Assembly: GCA_028281425.1 (NCBI GenBank)
Contig: JANQJX010000173.1
Location: 1 to 15,555 of the forward strand
Source: Simkania sp.
GTDB taxonomy: Bacteria > Chlamydiota > Chlamydiia > Chlamydiales > Simkaniaceae
Direction: 5' to 3'
DNA length: 15,555 bases
The stretch's first letter is position 1. Every line of letters starts with the position of its first letter. The notes under the pieces were generated by a model, which was not told the DNA's origin, searched no databases, and saw only the letters and a list, made by a program, of their open reading frames with translations. Shown here piece by piece: positions 1 to 9,400 of this stretch. The position numbers were made by a program, and so were the translations under genes.

Positions 1-158
1 TAAAGAAGAGAGGGGTGATTGAAAGTGTCATCAATAGATTAAAATTTGGGTGTCATATTCAACATCATCGCCATCGCTCACCAACCAATTTTTTTATCCA
101 TTGAGTCGCGGGATTTACGGCATATTCTATGTGTGACAAGAAGCCGAGTCTGATTTAA
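1..158 (+). pseudogene. IS982-family transposase, C-terminal remnant
   Basis: The frame starting at base 3 reads KKRGVIESVINRLKFG, then HIQHHRHRSPTNFFIH, an in-frame TGA at 102-104, and VAGFTAYSM...KKPSLI before TAA at 156-158. The pattern R-x-x-IE-x-V-x-x-x-LK followed by RHRS-x-x-NF and GxxAYS...KKPSL is the C-terminal signature of IS982-type DDE transposases; the E of IES would be the third catalytic acid. The frame is intact on both sides of the TGA, so a point mutation rather than an indel broke it. The N-terminal part lies outside the window, so whether the rest survives cannot be seen. The product would be inactive unless the stop is read through. Family assignment is from motif recall. 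Confidence 0.75.
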
Positions 159-164
159 AAAATA

Positions 165-190
165 CATTGGTGAATCCGCAACTCGCGTAA
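165..190. repeat. possible right-end inverted repeat of the IS982-type element
   Basis: About ten bases after the transposase stop lies GGTGAATCCGCAACTCGCG. An insertion sequence would normally end shortly after its transposase gene, so this more GC-rich stretch is a reasonable candidate for the terminal repeat. The matching left end is outside the window, so the boundary is inferred from position only. Confidence 0.3.
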
Positions 191-301
191 TCTAGTGATC
201 TACCCTTCGATTCGACTCAAAAAATCTCGTATTCATGCAGTGCTAAAGGGAAAAATAGGGTGCAATCCGGGGTTGTAGAATTGTTATCGCCTCATTGACT
301 C

Positions 302-471
302 TAACCTGCATTTTATGCCAACCCTGGAAAAAGGCATACAGACTGTTTTCAGAAACGGCAAACAATTCTTAAGAGATAAGGGTTACAACCTAAACTAAAA
401 GAATTTATTGGATGTGCCAGTGAAACAGAGCCTATGAATTTTTCTAGAGTGGGCATGCGAAATGCAGGCTA
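302..471. mobile_element. MITE-like element, copy 1 (170 bp)
   Basis: The left end (302 onward, TAACCTGCATTTTATGCCAA) and the reverse complement of the right end (ending 471, TAGCCTGCATTTCGCATGCC) form an imperfect terminal inverted repeat of about 26-28 bp with a 2-base gap. The whole segment aligns end to end with a 174-bp segment at 15287-15460. The last 77 bases agree at roughly four in five positions and the left half is weaker. Both copies begin and end with TA, as expected for TA-targeting elements, although the TA could be part of the repeat. It holds no gene of useful length. Its right end overlaps the last codon of the giant minus-strand gene. A non-autonomous transposable element (MITE) is the most economical reading. 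Confidence 0.75.
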
Positions 472-3400
472 AAAGGATGTAAAGCGATAAGAAAAGACTT
501 TTTTTACCCACTTTTCAAAATTGTTCCAAGAAAACCCCTTTTTTGCATTAAAGACCTCATGATTCAACTCTTTGAAAAGGCAATAGAGATTTGAATTGTA
601 AAAACGATTTTGATCATGAGGACGCCATTTTAAAATCTGTCCATAGAAGAAATCAAACATTTCTTTGGGGTTATTTTCCTTTAGCCACTCTTTAAGAAGG
701 GCGATTTCTTCTAAAGAATACAATAACTCTCCATTTGCAAATTTTACCTGAACAAGAAGCTTTTGTAAGTTTGAATCTTGTGCAAGTGATGGACCATCAA
801 AAGCATAGCCAGGTTGCTTTTGAATAGATCCGGTATAAAGGTTATAGAGACATAATTTTGTGTCTTTTGGGAAAGAGAAGCTTTTTTTCATGAAAGCTTT
901 TTTGAAAAAGTCCGCATCATATTGATCGAGCATGATCAGTTTAAGCTTTCCACCTGGCGATTCAATGATTAGAACTTCTTCCCCAATTTTTTGAAAACGA
1001 CTCAAGGGTTTAAACTTTTTTAAAGGCATAAAATTGAAGGTTGCTCCAATAGAGGGATCAAAAGCCTTGTGTATCTTTTTTAGGTCTTCATTTGTCGACA
1101 GACAATCAGAAAGGGTGAATATAGGGGGAGCAGAAATGGGATGAGGAATAGGGAATTTCAGCATCTCATTTAACTTTTCTAAAGACCCAAATTGGATGAG
1201 ATTTTCCAAAAGATGTGTCCCACTTTTAGGTTGCCATTTATATGGAGACATAGGCTGAAGATATTCTGTAGCAACTTTTTCAAGTGTTTTTTGTTTAATT
1301 TTTGTTTTCACTTTTATTTTTTTCTCTTGCATGACTTCGATTTCTGTTGCTAAAGTTTGATCTTGAGATCCAAGGAGAGCTGAAGGAAGATAAGCATTTT
1401 TAATGATGTGATTTACATCAACTTCTAAAGCCTTTGGATCCAATTTTGAGGCTAAAAATGGATTTTTTTGTATTAAACCTAAGTTTTTAGAAAGATAAAT
1501 TTTTCTATCTTTTTCTATCACTTGTTCTTTTGGCATCTTTTCTTCCATTTGTCCATACTGAAGAAAAGGAGTCTCTTCAACATTTGATAGGAAAAAAGCT
1601 TCTACTTCACTTGCAAATTGCTCGATTTCTTCAAAAGGCAATGTCTCATCGAGAAGGAGCTCAAAAAGAGCGTTTTCAAAAACGGCCTTTATTTTTTGTT
1701 TCATATTGAGATAATTGTCTTCCCCTTTCTTTTGCATTTGATGATAGGCCGCAAAAAGTAAAATGTCTTGAAGAGTTGGCTTGTAACTTGCCTCTTTGCC
1801 TAAAAATTCTGTAAGGAGTTTTCGATCTTCTTCTGTCATGAAGAAAATCACAGATTGACTACGTCCTAGTCCTCGCATTCTCCACACAGCTTGGAGGAGA
1901 TCCCTAAGGAGGGTGTGCCTTCCAATGGAGACAAAAGCAATGGCATCTTCACTTTGTTTGATATCAGCGCCTGTTGTGTGCTTTTGATCGTAAATCGAAA
2001 TGCGTGTAGAAGGATTGGATTCGGAGAAAAGTTGAGGAGCCTTTTTTTGATCTTTTGAAATCATTTTTAGATAGCCTTCTTCATCGAAATAGAGAGCATG
2101 ATCCACAAGGGCATCTCTTTCGGATACCTTTGCTAAGAAAGATCTTGTGATCATCTCATGATCCATACCTCGAAAGATTCCTGCAGCATCGATTAAGACC
2201 AATGCATGCGCTTGTTCCTTAAATAGAGTTTCTACAGATTCAAGGATGTTTGTATCCGAAATGACATGCACTTTTTGAGGGGATTTCATCCAAAGATAAG
2301 TGAGTGTCTTTCCTGTTGTGCCTTTCATGTCTCTTCCCTCTAAACCGACGGGAAATGTTTCTTGATTCCAAAGAGTTCCTGTAAATCCAAAGAGTTTGTT
2401 TAGAAGGCGACCAAATACCTGAGGATTGCTACTGAGTCTTTTGGGATAAATTTCAAGCTTAGTTAAAATGTAGCGACGTATGAAATCGAGTTTTTTAGAG
2501 GGGTTAGCATTGATTTTTTCTGTGATTTTTTCCGCTTCTTTTTCTTTCGGAGAGAAAAAAGATTGGGGAGTGGAGGAAGGATTGAGGTTTTGATATTCTG
2601 CATAGGCCTGAGTTTTTTTTAAACCCAAGTTGGGGTTCATTCGAAGCTCATTTAAAGCTTGGTTTCGAAGTGAGAGGATTTTTTCAAAAAGGATTTTTGA
2701 AGGAATGCCTTTTTTATAATAAAGCTGAATAGAATAATTAATGGTTTCATAAGGGTTGCCAAATTGAGAACCTATCACAGGGTGCCCTTTATGGTAAGGG
2801 ATTGCTAAAGGGTAAACGTTTGGATCAGGTGAAAACCCATAATGCTCGTCAATGTTACGGTTTGCTGTTAAGGCAAAAATTGTATTGATTTCCTCTTTTG
2901 CTAGGGCAAGAAGATCTTGGATTTGCCTGTTTGGAATTGCATTAATAAAGGCTTGCACGCCTATGGCATGGGGATCATTTAAAAGATAATGGTAAACTTT
3001 TTCTCGATCTTTAGAGTTTAATCCTTGGAAGTAGGCATTTACGGTTTCTGTCATGAGGCCAAAAGAGTGGGTTGCCAAACTTTCTATCAAGCTTTGAGCA
3101 ATGATTGGGCGGAGTTCTTTCTGATAAGTCAAAGGTGTGAATGTTTTATCTGCTTCTTCAGAAGTAAAATCAAATGTAGCGATTTTTTCACTTAAGAGAA
3201 TATGATAAAGCTCTTGGATGAGATCGAGATGTAAGTCTTTGATTTTTTCTCCAGCTCCCATCGTAAAATGCACTTCATGGCGACAATTTAAAAGAAGATC
3301 TGCTTCATCAAAAATGGGAAGTCCTTGTGTTTTCAAACGATTTATAATTTTTCTCATCCATACAAGCTTCTTTTCCCATTCATTTTTCTCTTTTCCGAAA

Positions 3401-6400
3401 CTATGCGTGTAGTGGTAAAAAGTTTCTAAGTATTTTAAGTAAAGGATTTGGAGACTTTTACTTGTGATTAGAAGGACTTTTTTGTTTTTTTGAATCATTT
3501 CGAGTTTGGTATCAATTCTGCGTAGATCTGTAAGACTAAGCTGAATATTTCGCTTAAATTGCAGGTGGTCTACAGTTTGATTAAAAGCTTCTCTAAATGT
3601 TTCTTGAAGGTCGCTTCCGATTGAATGAATCAATTCATGGGGCATGATGATCATCGAAAGATGCTTTCCATCTGCATTGATGAGCCCTAGGAGAGGGAGA
3701 AGCACTTTTGATTTTCCTGATGACATGATCATTTCAAGAATGATGCCCATTTTTTTCCTGTCATTTTGTGCAATGGCTTTGAAAAGTTCCTCTAGTTTTT
3801 CGACTTGAAAAGGATAAATTAAGATGTCAGCATAATATTCAAAGACAAGATATTCGGGATGTTGATCCACCACATAATTTCTTTGAGCATATGCTTGTGC
3901 AGCATATGCTTGAATGAGAAGATCCCCATTTTCTTGTTTTTCAAGAGCTTTTTCTAGTTGCTTGAGGCGAAAAGAAGAACGTCTTAAATGTTGAATACTC
4001 GTCATATGCACTAAGTAGTTGCCGACCATTGTATGGAGTTTTACAATTTGATTTTTGCTGAGAGCTGAATTTGCTTGTTTGTAAAGATGGAGCTCTTTTC
4101 TTAGGAAAAGAAGAAGCAAGTCATCTTCTGAAATCGGCTTTCTATATGTTGCGTCTGTTTGCAAGTGGAGAATACTGCGCGTTGTTGGTTCTTGGGGCAT
4201 GAAGTTTGCAAGCATAAGCATTTGAAGATGCATTTCGTTTGCAACTTTTTCTTTTGCTATAATTTCCTGTTGAATTTCTTTGTGGATTGTTTCCAAATCA
4301 GCGTTTTGCTGCAACTCAAATTTTTTCTCAGGGGGATTTTTCAGAAAAGCTTTGCACTCTTCTGTTAAAGTGTTAAGTTCCATTTGGATAAAAGGATCAG
4401 AATGTTTTTCTTGATCAAAAATTGCAGGAAGCTCTTTTTGTGTTTTTTCAAAGTGTGATAGATCGCTTGACTCTAAGGGGGATGGTTTTAGGATACGAGA
4501 GAGATTCGTTTGAATGGAACTGCTATTGAAAGAAATATGTTTTAAAGATTCTGATGAAAAAGAGGTGGGATTTTCAGATTTTTCTTCAGCTTTAGTGAGC
4601 TTTTCAAGTTGATCCCTTTGAAAATGACCATGATGACCCTTCTGTTTTTGAATAAGTTGTCTATAAGGTTTTAAAACCTCATCATCAAATTTGTGGTTAA
4701 AAGATCGATTTTCAAAATAGGTTTGGATTGTTTTGGCTTCGGGAAAAGCCTCTGGATTACGTGCCACCATGAGAAGAAGCGAACGCATCGGTTCGATATC
4801 GATCTGATCATCACCGTTAGAATAACGGTATAAATTTATTTCGTATTCGAACTCAGCTTTAGCGGATGGAGTTTTTGTATTTTTTGCCTGCTCGTAATAG
4901 GTAAGAAAATTAGAAACAAAATATCTCTTATCTAGCCGCATCTTTAAGCCAGTTCCTTTTTTTGGTGTTATTTCCCAAGAATAGGTGCAGTGATCTGCTA
5001 TAGAAAATGCGCATTCAATGTCAAAGCGGCTTATTTGACTTACAAAATCAGGGGCAAAGGACTTAGAATCTTTAGCATTTTTTATGGCACACTTAGCGAT
5101 GAGTTGTTTTCCTCTTAAGGGGTCAAGAGCTGTTAAACGATTGACAAGATGCATAGGGGTGGTTTTACAAGTTGGTGTTAAGTATTCAATAAGAGAGATT
5201 TCTTCTTCTGGTTTTAATTGAAAGCGGGTCGTATCTTGCAGTTGATTTAAATAGATCTTGAAAAGTTCGATCATAGATTCTTTGTCGAATGCATCATAAG
5301 TGGCGTTACCTTTGTCGTAATTTTGCAAAAAGAGGTAGTAAACGTAGAGATTTAAGGCAATATTTCGAGGGTCGTGGTCATGTGTTATTTGTTCGAGTTT
5401 TAAAATCTGGATTAAAACTTCGATCTCTTCTTGGGTATAAGGATTGAAGGTTCTTCCATAATGCCTTAAAATTTGATGAGCTTTATGATAATCTTGCTTA
5501 AATAAGGAAAGGTAGGCCAAGTAAAAATAGCCTTTTAAATTTTCTGCTTGCAGGTCCCCATTTGCATCGAGATCATAAGTGATATAACTTTGAGGCTCGA
5601 TCCTTTCTTCTTTCATTTGCTGGTCTAGTTTATAGTTGGTATCTAAAGATCTTGCGTTGTTTTCGGAATAAACCTCTTGGAAAGGGACAAGGACCTTTTT
5701 CTTTTTTCCTGTTTGATCTTCAAGGAGAATAAAGCGGCTATAATCTCCTAAGGCTGGAACATGTTGTTTTTTTGCCATGGAATAATCGGGCAAAAAGTCA
5801 CATTGAATTCTACCCTTTCCATTCACCTTTGTTATCTTAAAAGTCAGATCCTTAAATCGAGGAAACTCGATTTTTTCTATGTTGTGTGTTTTGTTTCCCC
5901 AGATATGGATATATTCAGGAGATTCAAAGCGTATTAAAAAGTCAAAAGGAGTCTCTTCTACAAGATGGAGTTGTAAGGGGGTTTGCTTTGTTTTTGTAGA
6001 GGACTCAGAGAGAGATGCAAGATGAGAATCATAGATCTGAGATGGCAAAGTTTTAATGTTGAGTTTGTTGCCAGTACCAGAAAAGGTGACTTCGTAAGAA
6101 AATTGCTTTCGCTTTTTATCTGTGATAAGCACTCTGTCATCTTGAGTGATCCATTGCAGATGATCATGAACAAGTCCAAGTGTTCCTATTTTTGAATAGA
6201 TGTTCTTTCCTTGCTTGCCAATAAAAGTGCTTTTAGGAATATATTGGACCCATTCTCCTGGCCTTCTTTCTGTTTGAAAGACGTTATGAGAATCGCTTTG
6301 CATAATGATGCGATATCTTCGGTGGGTTTCATCATAAAATTCAATCGTATTTAAGGCAGGGGAATCATAAGTGTAGATATGAGGTCCAAAAATATCTTGA

Positions 6401-9400
6401 TATTCGGCGCTCTGAATGACAGACCTAGACAGTTTTGTCATCGATCGCTTTTGAAAGTAAAATTTTCCTTCTAAAACATTGAGGGCTAAATCGTGCTCTT
6501 CTGAAATAAATAGAGGGTACTGAGCTTCTTTCCAAGACCCTTTAGGGAGCTTTGGTTTTAAAGCATATTGGATGTGATGGAAGATCGTATCATTTGTTCT
6601 TGAAGTCAGGATCTTTTGAATGTCTAGACGAAGTTTGTAAAGAGCATTGCGGATTTCTTGATTGAGTTGAGGATCTTCTTTCTCTTTGTCTACTAGATGT
6701 GCTTGAAAATAAGTGGCACTTCTTAAAAACGGTGTCAATTCTTCAATGGAAGTGAGCTCTTTTTCATGGATAAAGCTTGCTGCGATTTCTCTATGAATTA
6801 AAGTTTTTGTTGTTTCAGAAATAGAGGCTTTCTTCAGAAGCTCTTGAAGCTTTTTCCTTGTCGGGTAAAAAAGAGAAGACGATGGTGTGGATGGATCGGG
6901 TTGAGTTGCTTGATTGTCATCAACATAAGATTTTAGCCTTCGATTGAGTCGTAAGAAATAGATACAACTGTCGATGTCTCCTCGATCATAAAAATGAGAA
7001 AAACCTTTTTGAATAAATTCAGATAACTGCAACGTGAAAGCTTCTCTTTCGGTTGACTGAGATAACTGCTCGTTTAAAAGTCCGGGTTCAAAGATTAAAA
7101 GATTAAGCAAGGTTTGATAATCTATTTGGGTTAAGAGCTCGTAATTTCTCTTAAAATAGGCAAGAGAGCGGGTGAGTTGCAAAGAAGGTTTAGATCTAAG
7201 GAGAAGAAGCTCTTTATAATTTTTGAGGAGAAGGGGGCCTTCTGCTTCTTTTAAAAGAACCACTTGATTGTCATCCATTCGTGGTTTGTTGATAACTGCT
7301 TGAAGAGAAGGGTTTTGAATTTTTTTTTGTGACAACTCAAATCGATGCCCTGTGTTAGTTTCTCCATATTTCTTGTCTTGACTTTTTCTATCAAATTCGG
7401 AATAAGCGTTTAAGGCATTATAGATATGGATTCCTTCTAGGCTTAGGGTGATCTGAAATGTATTTGCGTAAGAGTTGAAGTAGAAGTTATATTTGAATTG
7501 ATAAGAATCATCTTTCAATTGGAACCCAGGAGAGTTTCCAAAGATTCCTTGGAAAAAATAATTCATGTAAAAATTTTGTTTACGTAATGCGTAGAAAACA
7601 GGGGGGAGAATTGTTTCATCGGGATCTGTGTAAGCCGTTAAGATTTTTTCTGTAAAAGATAAGGAGTCATAGTTTGGATACTTTTGCCTGAGTTTGGTTG
7701 CAATCGTTGGTTTTACAATAAGATTTGCGATAAATTGGATTTCTTTTTCTCCAATTTCAGTAGAGTTTGTATGTGGAGACCAATTTTTTGGAATTGAAAT
7801 AAAATCGGTTCCTTTAGCAAGGGTATGTTTGGTGTAAGGAATTTTTGTCTTATGAAGCATAGCATGGATTTTAAAAAATTGCCTATCAAGTTCGGGGTCA
7901 TAAGTCCGAAAGTAAACACTATCTCTGACATTTTTGAAAAAATTTTCCGTAAAAGGATGTAAAGAATCTGGAACCCCTAAGTCTTTTGGAAGATCTTTTG
8001 TCAGTTGGTAAAAAAGGGTAGCAGCTCTTAACATGACCATGAATCTTTGGGGTGTTGCTCGGATGCTTTCAGGAACATTAAAACAGCTTTTGAAAAACAA
8101 TTCGCTCATTTCAGAAAGAGAGTGAAGGGCTTGTTGTTTTTCTTTGGAATCTAATTTTTTCCAAATTTCTGCCCCTTCTTCTATTTCCATAAGAGGAATT
8201 TTTTGATAAAGAGCAGATGTAAAATCTGTAATCGCTTGGTAGTTTTTATCTCTATATGCTTGCTTGGAGAGCTTTACAAAGTTCTGCAGGTCTAATATAA
8301 GGTTTTCTGGACTGATTGTCCAATTTGTCAGATCTAAAGCATGGTAGGGTTTTATCGGAATGTGATTGCTGTCTGGGGTAGAAACATAATCAAAAAAATA
8401 AAAGACTGGGATAGAGTTAGAAGAATCAATGACATGATTCACATCTTTTATTTGAGCCTTTTGGAGAGGCTTGTCCACATCAATAAGGGGAGCTTCTTGA
8501 TCGAGCTTGATGATCAGGTTTTGCTTTGCACGATTCACTTCAGATAAAACTTCTTGAACTAAGCTTTGTGAGATTTCAAGTTCTTCTTCGGAAATCACAT
8601 TTTTATCAAAATAATTTAAGACAAAACGAGAGAATGTCTCGGCTGATTTACGTAAAAGGTTGCGTTTGATTTGCTCATTAAGAGCATCTTTGTTGTGGAT
8701 CAAGTATTGTTTAAGTGTCCAAGCACTCAGCTCGAATTCAAAACGCAAATATTGTTTAGGAGACATATGGCGTCGAAAAAGTGCCATTTTTCCTCGGAAA
8801 CTACAGGTTCCTGCAAATTGTGGATCCATCCAGTCCTCTTCATCACTATTTGGAAGAGCCATTTGCCCACCTAATGCTGATAGCATTCGCATATAAACAT
8901 CTTCTGCTCCCCATTCGATCTCTTGATTGGGGTCGTTAGGAGCTTTGAGAGCCACTCGCATTTCTATCATAGCGCGAGCAAAATGCCTTAAGGTTAAGGC
9001 TTCCAAGGAAACATGAGTCATATCAACAAAAGGAATAAAGCGTTGATTGTAGTGTTGTATTTTGGATGAATGATATGTTTCTATTCCGGCTCCTGTGTTA
9101 ATAGTACGGATACGAAAAGTCGTTTTTGATTCTCGAAGCACTTCGTGCATGATGGCATGCCCACCTTCTTTTCCAAACCATCCTCCAGGGAAAAAAATCG
9201 TATCCCCTACCTCAAGCATTTCACATTCTTTTCTTAAAGCCTGACTAAACTCTCTTGCACGTTGATTAAATGTCTTTTGTAGCTCTTGTTCTGGAAGATC
9301 GAGATCGATAGTAGGATGGATAAATTCCAAGAGCCTTTGAGCAATTGTCAGTTTTTCTTTAAAGACTTTGTTTGGGAAATGTGTGAAACCTAAACCTTCT

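Noticed and set aside
200..240. tRNA-like TTCGATTCGA segment
   Set aside because: It resembles a T-loop, but no acceptor stem, anticodon arm or CCA-adjacent pairing could be built around it on either strand.
3218..3412. Short open frame of 64 codons on the plus strand inside the giant gene
   Set aside because: It is antisense to the conserved DEAD-box region, has no ribosome site and has low-quality composition; the giant frame explains the DNA. The other short antisense frames in 4159-10053 were dropped for the same reason.
3885..3915. Repeated GCATATGCTTG within the giant gene
   Set aside because: Two nearby copies encode the repeated residues QAYAAQAYAQ in a helix; coding sequence explains it.
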